From DATKDP01 sp035546335 (GTDB lineage: Bacteria; Acidobacteriota; Thermoanaerobaculia; Gp7-AA8): a DNA stretch of 33,255 bases. The position numbers and the translations under genes were made by a program. The stretch lies in the NCBI GenBank assembly GCA_035546335.1, contig DATKDP010000139.1, positions 1-33,255 on the forward strand, in the 5' to 3' direction. The notes beneath the pieces are model-generated. The model made no database searches. It saw only the letters and a program-made list of their open reading frames with translations, and was not told the DNA's origin. This document shows positions 15,870 through 23,295 of this stretch, one piece after another (the first letter of the stretch is position 1; each line of letters starts with the position of its first letter).

Positions 15870-17764
15870 GCGGTGATTGCCATTTGCCGCGCTGCGGCGC
15901 CCGCTGCGCTGTCGTGAACGAAGATTCCCTGTCCGCTCGTGCCGACGAAATAGCGTTCGGCATCGAAGGGATCGGCGGCGATCGACGCGATCTCGACCAG
16001 CCGCTCGGGAAAGGGGAACGACTTCCAGCCGGTCTGCTTGCCTTCCGACATGAACAGCTCGCTCTTCTCCCGGGAAGTCAGGATCACACTTCTCTTCTGA
16101 CTGCGCATGAGCTGATGAACATTCGCAAACCCGATGGCCGGGGCGGACACTTCGCGCCATCGTTGCTGAAGGTCGATGTTGCCGAGCAGCACTCCCTGAG
16201 AACCTGCGATGACGATCAGATCGCCCTCCGGGTCGGTGCGCACGGCCAGCGTGCGGCCCCTTGCCGGCGCATCCTCGATGGCGAGCCATTTCTCGCCGTC
16301 GAACATCGCGAGGCCGTTCGATTTGAGAGCATACAGGGCGGGGCGCCCCCCGGCCCGGCCGACGGCGAGGTCGACGGCTTTCATCTGAGAGCCGCCGAGG
16401 CGATACCAGTTCCTGCCGGAATCGCGCGAGGTGAAGACTCCCTCGCTGGTTGCAGCAAAGAGGCGCTGCGAGTTGTAGACGATGAGGCGCTCGACGCGAA
16501 TCGGGAACGACGAGGGCTCGGCCTGAGTCCAGCTCGCCCCATCCTCGCTCCAGTAGAAGCCGCGCTCGGTGCCGATGATGAAACGAGGATCGCCGCCGGC
16601 ACGAACCACCAGCGAGAGGATCTCCGGAAGGCGATCCTTGTTCAGGCGCTCCCAGCGCTCTCCGCCATCGGTCGAGCCGTAAAAGCCGGAGGCCGAGCCT
16701 CCGAAATGCACGGCGGCGAATGCCGTCCCGCGATTCTCGGGATCCGCTTCGATCGCCGTCACCTTGACGTTGTAGAGTCCCTTGCTCGACCGAGTGAAGG
16801 TTTTTCCGCGATCGTGCGAGACATAGACCCCGTCGCCCTCGGTTCCGAGGATGATGCGATCGGGACGTTCCGGATGCAGACCGACGGCGGTGATCACCAG
16901 ATTCTCGTCGGTCATCAACTCGAACTTCTTTCCGTTGTCGGCGCTCCGGTAGAGTCCGGCTACCGAGCCGGCATAGACGAGCGACGCTGCCGCGTCGAGA
17001 TCGACTGTATGGATCCGGCGGTTGTTGAACCCTTCCTTGAACCGCGTCCAGTGATCTCCTCCGTCGACCGTGCTGTAGACCCAGCCACAGGTCGAGAGCC
17101 AGATCTCGTCGGGGTTTTTCGGGTGGATGTTGATGGCGAAGACGTCGGTGTCGAGGACCATTCCGTTGTTGATCAACTTCCAGTTCTTCCCCCCGTCTTC
17201 GGTGCGGAATGCCTGGCGCCACGTTCCCACGTAGATGCGATCGGAATTGCGCGGGTCGATCGCCAGCGACTCGACGTTGATCTGATCCGAGATCTTCTGC
17301 CAGGTGACCCCGGCATCGCGGCTGCGGTAGACGCCCGTGAGGCCGCCGATGACGAGCAGCTCGGGGTTGCGCGCATCGATGGCGATCGCACGGACCGAGA
17401 ATTCCTCGAGTCCGCGATCGCGCCGGGTCCATGTCTCCCCCCCATCTTCCGACACGGCGATCACTCCGCCTCCCCACAGGCCCCAGCATGCAGCCCACAG
17501 ACGGCCCTTCGCATCGATCAGCAGGTTGTCGACGACGTAGCCGGGGAACGGGATTCCGCGCCGGGGATTTTTCCAGCTTGTTCCGCCGTCTCGCGAAACG
17601 TAGACGTCACCGTGACTCGTCCCGAGGAAGATCCTATCGGGGCTCTTCGGATCGATGACCATGCCTCGGACATCGGCACCGTAGAGACTTGCGCGATTCC
17701 ACGCCGCCTCGGCAGCCGGCAGAAATGGTATCGAGAGAAGAATCGCAATGAGAACCGTTCGCAT
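15821..17764 (-). CDS. Exported Asp-box (VPS10/BNR-like) beta-propeller protein
   Basis: The 647-residue protein has a signal peptide (MRTVLIAILLSIPFLPAAEA) and about ten Asp-box turns, including SRDGGTSW, SEDGGETW, SRDAGVTW, TEDGGKNW, SADNGKKF, SHDRGKTF, STDGGERW and SRDSGRNW. This implies one large ten-bladed or two smaller propellers, as in sortilin-like and photosystem-assembly-like proteins. DPKSPDRIFLGT, DARNPELLVIGG and DPRNSDRIYVGT form a second periodic motif between blades. Sialidase catalytic residues are not evident. Such extracellular propellers often bind glycans or proteins, and the partner is unknown. It differs from the propeller at 8071-9216, which lacks a signal peptide. 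Confidence 0.85.
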   Translation of the reverse strand: MRTVLIAILLSIPFLPAAEAAWNRASLYGADVRGMVIDPKSPDRIFLGTSHGDVYVSRDGGTSWKNPRRGIPFPGYVVDNLLIDAKGRLWAACWGLWGGGVIAVSEDGGETWTRRDRGLEEFSVRAIAIDARNPELLVIGGLTGVYRSRDAGVTWQKISDQINVESLAIDPRNSDRIYVGTWRQAFRTEDGGKNWKLINNGMVLDTDVFAINIHPKNPDEIWLSTCGWVYSTVDGGDHWTRFKEGFNNRRIHTVDLDAAASLVYAGSVAGLYRSADNGKKFELMTDENLVITAVGLHPERPDRIILGTEGDGVYVSHDRGKTFTRSSKGLYNVKVTAIEADPENRGTAFAAVHFGGSASGFYGSTDGGERWERLNKDRLPEILSLVVRAGGDPRFIIGTERGFYWSEDGASWTQAEPSSFPIRVERLIVYNSQRLFAATSEGVFTSRDSGRNWYRLGGSQMKAVDLAVGRAGGRPALYALKSNGLAMFDGEKWLAIEDAPARGRTLAVRTDPEGDLIVIAGSQGVLLGNIDLQQRWREVSAPAIGFANVHQLMRSQKRSVILTSREKSELFMSEGKQTGWKSFPFPERLVEIASIAADPFDAERYFVGTSGQGIFVHDSAAGAAARQMAITAQSESAAPASLGGGSK

Positions 17765-17910
17765 GGGCCACCCGCTCCGAAGAAGACTCGACGCCTATGA
17801 TAATCGCTTCTAGCAATAATTCTGCCCTTTTCAATTCCCGGCCGCCGAATTCCTCGGCTCCGGGGGCCTGCCCTGGGCGTCCCGTCCCGCGCCCGCCGAC
17901 GACAGGAATG

Positions 17911-17944
17911 TCACAGTCTCGCAAGCCCGCGGACGAAGCTATTG
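17911..17944 (+). repeat. Dispersed repeat, copy 1
   Basis: This is a 34-base unit containing CGCAAGCCCGCGG and CGAAGCTATTG. It matches 21870-21903 with three mismatches, and both copies sit in intergenic DNA on the same strand. Confidence 0.8.
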
Positions 17945-17987
17945 CGCTTCGTTGCAGTCGTGCGAGCCTTTTGCGGTGGCCGGCGCG

Positions 17988-18076
17988 CAAATGCTTCGTC
18001 CCTACGAGAAATGTGACGCTCATGCGAAGTCGCGGCGGCGAGCTTTGCCGCGTTCCGCGCAGGGACGAAGCATTTG
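17988..18076. repeat. Perfect 16-base inverted repeat
   Basis: CAAATGCTTCGTCCCT (17988-18003) is perfectly repeated in reverse complement at 18061-18076, with a 57-base GC-rich loop. It lies just 3' of the RsbU-like phosphatase gene and has no T-run, so it looks like a palindromic intergenic element more than a simple terminator. Confidence 0.8.
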
Positions 18077-18119
18077 TGCGGGGGACGGTGAGCCCGCCCC
18101 GGGTGGGTGGGTGGCTGGC

Positions 18120-19469
18120 TCAGGATGCGGTTTTCAGGGAACGAATCCTGGCGACGACGAGCGTGATGTCGTCTTTCTGTTCGCTGTCCGCCTTGAAGTG
18201 TGAAAGGTCCTCGAGGATGCGATCGCGCAGCGATTTTGCGGAAGCGCGCGAGGAGGCGCCTCTGAGCGACTGGATGAGGCGCTCCTCGCCAAAGATTTCG
18301 CCGGTTCTGGACATCAGCTCCGAAGCGCCGTCCGTGTACAGCAGGATCTCGTCTCCCTCGGTCATCTCGACTTCGTCTTCGCTGTAGTGGATTGCCAGAC
18401 GCGTTCCGAGAGGAAGCGCGCCGCGGCCCACGGTGCGCGCAGAGTCCTGCGCCGGCGAGTAATGAATCAGCGGCGGGCTCCCTGCGCTGACCACGCGAAG
18501 GCGTCGTGTGGAAGGATCGGCAACGGCGACCAGAAGGCTCACGAGCATTCGCCAGCGCACCCAGTCGCGAACCAGGCGGTTGAGCTTCTCCATCGCGATG
18601 ATGGGGCGCTGCAGCTCTTCCTGAAGAAGAAAGAGCCCGCTCTTGATGCCGGCGAGCACCAGGCCGCTCGCCACGCCGTGCCCGGCGACATCGCCGATCA
18701 CGATCGCGAGCCTGCCTTCACCCAGCTCGAAGAAATCGAAGAAGTCTCCTCCGACTTCGGTCGCAGGCAGTGAGACCGTTGCGATGTCGATCCAGTCGAC
18801 CGCAGGGGAGGCTGCCGGAAGCATGGCGAGCTGGATCTTCCTCGCATCGGCCAGCTCCTCACGCATTCTGACGCGCTCGCGCTCCCTGCTGGCCACCGAG
18901 CGCCATCCGAGGACGAACTCGGTTCTTGCACGTGCAGTGAGGTGGTGGCCGATCGAGGTGAAGATCGCATTGAACATGACGATCATCACGATCAGCGGTG
19001 CGGTCGAGCCCTCCTCCTGGCTCTGCAGTCCTGCGCCGGTCCAGATCCCTGTGATGGCGATCGTCGCGGTCAGTGCGAGTCGCTGAGATGGGCGGAGGCG
19101 AAGCAGCATCAGAACGAACGGGAGGACGAATGCGGAGAGGGCGAGGGTCGTTCCCCAGAGGTCGAAGGTGAAGAGAAAAAGGGCGTACGCGACCAGCAGC
19201 CAGGTGATCAGTGCCGGACGAAAGTTCTCCTCGAGAAACGGGTGCCGGCGGAAGAGGGCGATCAGAGCGAGGAGGACGAGATTCACGAACGAGAGCAGCA
19301 TGCTGACCACGCGGCCCTCGTCGGCGACCGCGAAGTTCGTGATGAGAGTCGTCACCGCGGCGCCGGCGAACAGCCAGCGCGAGAGGCGGTAGTTCCGCGA
19401 GTCGAAGAATCTCTCGACCGCCTTCTCTTCGGGGAGGAGCGCCAGCTCCTCGATAGTGTAGGTTCTCAT
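18120..19469 (-). CDS. RsbU/SpoIIE-type PP2C phosphatase with six-helix membrane domain
   Basis: The protein has 449 residues. About six membrane helices (33-48, 56-73, 86-103, 108-123, 131-147 and 158-174) are followed by a coiled-coil linker (about 180-215, containing RERERVRMREELADARKIQ) and a PP2C-like SpoIIE phosphatase domain. Metal and catalytic motifs are GGDFFDFF (240-247), GDVAGHG (259-265), TDGASE (379-384) and KDDITLVV (432-439). Enzymes of this kind dephosphorylate anti-sigma-factor antagonists in partner-switching pathways. No STAS antagonist or HPK-type anti-sigma gene is nearby, so it is an orphan here. The ATG is one base after the stop of the S1/P1-type nuclease gene. The N-terminal domain is probably a sensor. 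Confidence 0.9.
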   Translation of the reverse strand: MRTYTIEELALLPEEKAVERFFDSRNYRLSRWLFAGAAVTTLITNFAVADEGRVVSMLLSFVNLVLLALIALFRRHPFLEENFRPALITWLLVAYALFLFTFDLWGTTLALSAFVLPFVLMLLRLRPSQRLALTATIAITGIWTGAGLQSQEEGSTAPLIVMIVMFNAIFTSIGHHLTARARTEFVLGWRSVASRERERVRMREELADARKIQLAMLPAASPAVDWIDIATVSLPATEVGGDFFDFFELGEGRLAIVIGDVAGHGVASGLVLAGIKSGLFLLQEELQRPIIAMEKLNRLVRDWVRWRMLVSLLVAVADPSTRRLRVVSAGSPPLIHYSPAQDSARTVGRGALPLGTRLAIHYSEDEVEMTEGDEILLYTDGASELMSRTGEIFGEERLIQSLRGASSRASAKSLRDRILEDLSHFKADSEQKDDITLVVARIRSLKTAS

Positions 19470-19470
19470 C

Positions 19471-20373
19471 TCAGCGACGCGGGCGCGGAGGCGGCTTCAG
19501 CGAATTCCGATACGCCGACCACCAGAGATCGCGAAGAAGTGAGGCGCCTGTGGCGAGGCGCGCCGTGGCGAGCTCTCTCGCTTCGGCGGTACCGAGGCGA
19601 GGGGAGGAGAAGCCGCCGTCACGGTCGATGCGGTAGAGCGTCTCGACCAGGCTCTGCGACTCCTGAATCAGACCGAGGCCCGCTGCGAAGTAGTCGTCGT
19701 AAAGCCGCGGCGGCGAGAGTTTCGGGATGACGTCGGCGACATGGATCGCTCTGGCGATGAACTCACTCTCGAATCGTGAATGGGTTCCGCAGTCGATCGC
19801 ATAGCCGTTGGGATTCGGCTCGACCCAGCCGTTGTAATTGATGGTCGCGTGATGAGGATTCGCGGAGTCGGCGACGAAATGCCCGAGCGTTCCGGCGACG
19901 TAGATGATGTTCGCCTCGATCTGCTCGCGCTCCATCGATCCGGCGGCGGCATTGCGCCACAGGATCCATTGGATCGTCAGAAGGTCGGCCAGCTCTGCGA
20001 TGTGCCACGGCACGAACCCGGGTTTGTCGACGGCGATGCCCCACCGCCTGAGAGCTCCGGAAGAATAGAGGAGCTCGATGTAGGCATGGCGTGTCGGAGG
20101 GAGCGCGAGGTGCATCACGTATTCGTAGTCGAGGAAATGATTCGGCGTATTGAAATCATCGATGGCGATCACGCCACCGCGCTTCCATCGATCGGGCTCG
20201 TAACCGAGATAGACGAGCCGCGCGTAAGCCTGATGAAAGAATACCGGCATCTCCGGTGGAGCTCCGAAAGTGGCGGCCTCGTTCGCGATGTAATGGCCCT
20301 TCTCTCCCCATGCGAGCAGGGGGAGGGGAAGGGCGAGAAGAATCAATCCGAGAGCAGCGCGTCGCCGGATCAT
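19471..20373 (-). CDS. Exported S1/P1 nuclease or zinc phospholipase C-like protein
   Basis: The 300-residue protein has a signal peptide (MIRRRAALGLILLALPLPLLA); cleavage after A21 leaves W22 as the new N-terminus. An N-terminal Trp in W-G-x-x-G-H is the hallmark of the S1/P1 nuclease and phospholipase C superfamily, whose amino group binds zinc. Other likely zinc ligands are H27, H124, H165 and D169 in GHFVADSANPHHA, and H198/E202 in HSRFESEF. It probably cleaves phosphodiesters outside the cytoplasm; nuclease versus phospholipase cannot be decided. I chose the ATG at 20373 because it gives the signal peptide; the open frame upstream is not protein-like. TACAAT, a possible -10 box, lies nine bases before the ATG. 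It is followed by the phosphatase gene after one base. Confidence 0.82.
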   Translation of the reverse strand: MIRRRAALGLILLALPLPLLAWGEKGHYIANEAATFGAPPEMPVFFHQAYARLVYLGYEPDRWKRGGVIAIDDFNTPNHFLDYEYVMHLALPPTRHAYIELLYSSGALRRWGIAVDKPGFVPWHIAELADLLTIQWILWRNAAAGSMEREQIEANIIYVAGTLGHFVADSANPHHATINYNGWVEPNPNGYAIDCGTHSRFESEFIARAIHVADVIPKLSPPRLYDDYFAAGLGLIQESQSLVETLYRIDRDGGFSSPRLGTAEARELATARLATGASLLRDLWWSAYRNSLKPPPRPRR

Positions 20374-20490
20374 GACCGGCGGATTGTAGCAGGCGTTTAC
20401 CGTCGATTCCGGATCCTCCGGGGTGGAAATGCGGCCCCGGAATTGCGTTGCGGAGCAGCGCGTTCTCGAAGCGGTCGGGCAGATCGCGGT

Positions 20491-20519
20491 TTGACGGCAA
20501 GGGAGCAATCTCTTAGAAT
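20491..20519 (+). promoter_or_regulatory. Sigma-70-type promoter of tRNA-Pro
   Basis: TTGACG (20491-20496) and TAGAAT (20514-20519) are separated by exactly 17 bases. The predicted start is near 20526, about 27 bases before the tRNA. Confidence 0.8.
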
Positions 20520-20552
20520 CCGCCCGCTTTCCGAAGGTTCCCGCTTCGATTT

Positions 20553-20629
20553 CGGGGCATAGCTCAGCCTGGTAGAGCGCACGGTTCGGGACCGTGAGGT
20601 CGGAGGTTCAAGTCCTCTTGCCCCGACCA
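20553..20629 (+). tRNA. tRNA-Pro (CGG anticodon)
   Basis: This is a complete 77-base cloverleaf. The acceptor arm CGGGGCA pairs fully with TGCCCCG, the C1-G72 pair is typical of bacterial tRNA-Pro, and CCA is encoded. The D arm is GCTC/GAGC. The anticodon stem CACGG/CCGTG carries the loop TTCGGGA, so the anticodon is CGG and reads CCG. The T arm contains GTTCAAGTC. TTTTT follows directly and may end transcription. No other tRNA is adjacent. Confidence 0.97.
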
Positions 20630-20730
20630 TTTTTCTGGCACAGACAGTTTTCCGCCCGGAGGAATCGTCGCGCCAGCCATTCCCGTTTCGACATGATGGC
20701 CCGCCATCCATCGAAGCCGAAGGAGGCATC

Positions 20731-21792
20731 ATGAGGATGAAACGACTTTTCTCCGCTGCCGCCCTGGTCCTCGCATCCTTTCCCCTCCAGAGTCAGGAGA
20801 CGCCCAGGTTTGAAGAGCAGATCGATGTCAACGTCGTTCTCGTCGATGCAACGGTCACCGACCGGCGAGGGCGCCACATTCTCGGCTTGGCGAAGGATGA
20901 CTTCATCATCAAAGAGGACGGAGTCGTCCAGGAGATCGCGTCGGTCGACTATTTCACGAACCGCCGCCTGCTCGATTCTCCGGAGGAGAAGGCGAAATTC
21001 AAGGTGGAGCGTGTGCGTCAGGAGCGCTACTTCATCTTCTTCTTCGACCGGTTTCTCGATCTGAGCGAGCGGTCCGCCTACCAGGCGGATCTGATGCAGG
21101 CTCGACGCGCGGCGAAGGATCTCGTCCAGCGCGACCTCTTGCCGGAGGATCGGGTGGCAGTCGCCGGATTCGACGCGCGGCTGAAGATCTTCACCGACTT
21201 CACGGGCGACAAGAAGACGATTCTCGCTGCACTCGACGAGGTGTTGAGCTTCGGCCAGGGCCTGCGCGAGCCGGCCGCGTCCTCGAGCGCGGAGTCCATC
21301 CTGGGCAACATCGACCTGAAGGAGATGATGGACCGGACCGGAACGCAGTACGATGCGCTTCGCGTGCTCGCCGATGCGGTTCGTCCGATCCAGGCGCGCA
21401 AGGTGGTCATGCTCTTCTCGCCCGGCGTCTGGGACGTCGACCGTCTTCAGTCTCAGTTCATCGCGCCGGAGCATCATCGATACGAGCCGATGCTCCACGC
21501 TCTGAATCGGGCGAATGTCAGTGTGTACGCGATCAATCCGATGCGCGACACGCAGATCCGGGCGGGCGAAGACACTCTGACCCGGACGACCACCGAAACG
21601 GGCGGCGAGTACTTCCGGCAGTCGGTCAGCTTCCTGGTGCCTCTCCGAAAGATCGAGAACGAGAACAACGGCTACTATCTGCTCACCTATCACGCGAAGA
21701 AGCCGAAGGGAGCGACCGGCTACCAGAAGATCGACGTCGCGCTCAGGAATCCGGAGTTCCGCCTCAAGGCGCGCGAAGGCTACGCCTACTGA
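20731..21792 (+). CDS. VWFA-related protein, Acidobacterial type
   Basis: The 353-residue protein has a signal peptide (about residues 1-22, before QETPRFEE) and the opening typical of this family: INVNVVLVDATVTD-like strand (here IDVNVVLVDATVTDRRGR), then GLAKDDFIIKEDGVVQEI. The von Willebrand A-like core follows, with FIFFFDRFLDLSE in the place of the D-x-S-x-S metal motif, which is not intact, then VVMLFSPGVWDVD and SVYAINPMRD. The family is strongly expanded in Acidobacteriota, is predicted to be extracytoplasmic and has no firmly known role. GAAGGAGG ahead of the ATG is a good ribosome-binding site. This gene is the best taxonomic marker in the window. Confidence 0.9.
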   Translation: MRMKRLFSAAALVLASFPLQSQETPRFEEQIDVNVVLVDATVTDRRGRHILGLAKDDFIIKEDGVVQEIASVDYFTNRRLLDSPEEKAKFKVERVRQERYFIFFFDRFLDLSERSAYQADLMQARRAAKDLVQRDLLPEDRVAVAGFDARLKIFTDFTGDKKTILAALDEVLSFGQGLREPAASSSAESILGNIDLKEMMDRTGTQYDALRVLADAVRPIQARKVVMLFSPGVWDVDRLQSQFIAPEHHRYEPMLHALNRANVSVYAINPMRDTQIRAGEDTLTRTTTETGGEYFRQSVSFLVPLRKIENENNGYYLLTYHAKKPKGATGYQKIDVALRNPEFRLKAREGYAY

Positions 21793-21869
21793 GACGGTCA
21801 TCCGGAGGGAAGAGCGGGCGTCCCGCCCCCGCTCGGGTGGAGAGGGTGGAGCGCGTTCCGACGCGAAAT

Positions 21870-21903
21870 TCACAGCCGCGCAAGCCCGCGGGCGAAGCTA
21901 TTG
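21870..21903 (+). repeat. Dispersed repeat, copy 2
   Basis: This 34-base unit matches 17911-17944 with three mismatches. It sits 78 bases after the VWFA-related gene, next to GCGGGCGTCCCGCCC; a similar GGGCGTCCCG block precedes copy 1 too. Confidence 0.8.
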
Positions 21904-21906
21904 GGT

Positions 21907-22209
21907 TCAGACCTGGCATCCGCGACAAGTTCGGCTTGTGACCGATCGCGCAGACAGGCGAATCTCGCGACGCCCGTTCCCCTCTCCCCATCAGCCAACC
22001 TTACCAGAGGCAGCGACGTGACCATGGGGAGAGGGGTCAGGGGTGAGGGGATACGTCTCACATGCTTGCGAGCGCTTCGCCCAACGAGAGCCGGGGCGGG
22101 CGGGATGTGGCCGAACTTTGTCACGGATGCGACGCGAGGATCAGGCGTTCTTGCGTTGATCAGACCTGGCATCCGCGACAAGTACGGTCCCTATCGAGAG
22201 CCGGGGCGG
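21907..22209. repeat. Cluster of direct and inverted repeats
   Basis: A 24-base unit with core CTGGCATCCGCGACAAGT is at 21907-21930 and again, identical, at 22160-22183; a degenerate inverted copy is at 22111-22130. CGAGAGCCGGGGCGG occurs at 22085-22099 and 22195-22209. CCCCTCTCCCCAT (21979-21991) is perfectly inverted at 22024-22036. Confidence 0.8.
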
Positions 22210-22313
22210 TGGTGGCCTCTTCAAACGAACGTGTCGTCCCACTCTGCCCCCCTTCGCCCCCTCCCTGAGGTAGAATGATCGTACAGGCCAGCCGGGACGA
22301 GCAGAGTGCGGAG

Positions 22314-22332
22314 TCCTCGATCATGTCGAGGA
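22314..22332 (+). promoter_or_regulatory. Small hairpin upstream of the 22397 gene
   Basis: TCCTCGA and TCGAGGA form a seven-base stem around a five-base loop, about 65 bases before the ATG. It could be a leader hairpin or an operator; there is no further evidence. Confidence 0.35.
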
Positions 22333-22396
22333 GAGGAACGTTCCGATTCCGCTCCCCGCGCCTTTTTTGCTGCCGTGAGAGAAAAGGAGAAGGCAT

Positions 22397-22801
22397 ATGC
22401 AAGGGGACAAGCTCGGTGAATCTTCAGGCAAGGTGACCTCACGCAGAGTGCTTCCGAACGCGGGAAGCGATCCGAGGATGGAGACGACGTTCGAGGCGAG
22501 CGGAAAGCTTCTCGGAATCGAGTCGTCGGAAACGGGAACCTATACCTCGGTGCTCCGGCGCGACGGGACGCTCTTTGGTGAAGGGCAGGGCCTTTTGATG
22601 GGCAAGGGAGGGGAAGTGGCGACCTGGATCGGTCAGGGTGTCGGAACGATCCAGAAGGACGGCAGTATCAGTTATCGAGGCGCCGTCTACTACCAGACCG
22701 AATCGAAGGCATGGTCGAGCCTGAACAGCGTCGCCGCGATCTTCGAGTACGAAGTCGATGCCGAAGGCAGCACGCGCGCCCAGCTATGGGCATGGAAGTA
22801 A
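22397..22801 (+). CDS. Small cytoplasmic beta-rich protein of unknown function
   Basis: This 134-residue protein has no signal peptide. The sequence is Gly-rich with alternating strands: METTFEASGKLLGIESSETG, YTSVLRRDGTLFGEGQGLLM, ATWIGQGVGTIQKDGSISYR and AVYYQTES. This resembles the small beta-barrel proteins related to DUF3224 and allene-oxide-cyclase folds, but I cannot assign a family with confidence. AAGGAG nine bases before the ATG is a good ribosome-binding site. A SnoaL-like gene starts 17 bases after its stop, so the two are probably co-transcribed. Confidence 0.75.
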   Translation: MQGDKLGESSGKVTSRRVLPNAGSDPRMETTFEASGKLLGIESSETGTYTSVLRRDGTLFGEGQGLLMGKGGEVATWIGQGVGTIQKDGSISYRGAVYYQTESKAWSSLNSVAAIFEYEVDAEGSTRAQLWAWK

Positions 22802-22818
22802 CCTCGTGAGGAGAGCCG

Positions 22819-23223
22819 ATGAACGAGAACGAAGCGCTCGCCCGCCGATGGTTCCAGGAAGTGTGGAACGATCGAATTGATGCCACGGTCTACGAGCTTC
22901 TTCCGCCGCATTCCGTTGGTCATCTGGAAGGGGGTCTCGACGTCCGAGGGGCAGGAGAGTTTATGCCGGTGCGCGCGTCGCTCTTCGAGGCCTTCCCCGA
23001 CCTTCATGTGACGGTCGAAGAAACGGTTGCTCAGGCTGACAATGTCGTCGTCCGCTGGTCGGCAGCTGGGACGCATCGGGGCGACTCGCTCGGAGTCCCC
23101 GCCACAGGTCGCGCGGTCTCGTTTCGCGGTCTGACCTGGCTTCGTTTCGAAGACGGAAAGCTCGCGGAGGGATGGGACGCCTGGAATCAGGGAAGTCTGC
23201 TGCAGAAGCTGCAGGCCGAGTGA
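22819..23223 (+). CDS. SnoaL-like (NTF2-fold) ester cyclase family protein
   Basis: The 134-residue protein begins NENEALARRWFQEVWND, the usual first helix of SnoaL-like proteins, and continues with AFPDLHVTVEETVAQADNVV and VVRWSAAGTHRGDSLGVPAT, the core NTF2-fold strands of the polyketide-cyclase-like group. WLRFEDGKLAEGWDAWNQGS is the family's closing motif. Members are small cone-shaped enzymes or binding proteins with varied substrates; nothing around this gene points to polyketide synthesis. A GAGGAG site precedes the ATG. Confidence 0.88.
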   Translation: MNENEALARRWFQEVWNDRIDATVYELLPPHSVGHLEGGLDVRGAGEFMPVRASLFEAFPDLHVTVEETVAQADNVVVRWSAAGTHRGDSLGVPATGRAVSFRGLTWLRFEDGKLAEGWDAWNQGSLLQKLQAE

Positions 23224-23295
23224 CTCAGTCGCCAGGAGCGTTCTTCGGCACCACGTTCACGTCGGGAATCATCCCGCTGAAGCCCTGAATGCAGG

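Larger units (their letters stand above)
17765..18119. other. Gene-free gap of 355 bases with repeats
   Basis: No credible gene is seen. The left 60 bases are AT-rich and probably hold the promoter of the minus-strand propeller gene. The rest is GC-rich and made of repeats that recur elsewhere in the window (17911-17944) or form a large inverted repeat (17988-18076). Confidence 0.7.
21793..22396. other. Gene-free gap of 604 bases with repeats
   Basis: I see no credible gene. The gap holds a second copy of the 34-base dispersed repeat, a 24-base direct repeat with an inverted third copy, a 13-base inverted repeat, and near its right end a small hairpin before the next gene. A -10-like TAGAAT lies at 22271-22276 without a clear -35 box. 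Confidence 0.7.

Noticed and set aside
15884..17800. A plus-strand open frame of about 640 codons opposite the exported propeller gene
   Set aside because: No motif is readable, whereas the minus strand carries a signal peptide and about ten Asp-box turns.
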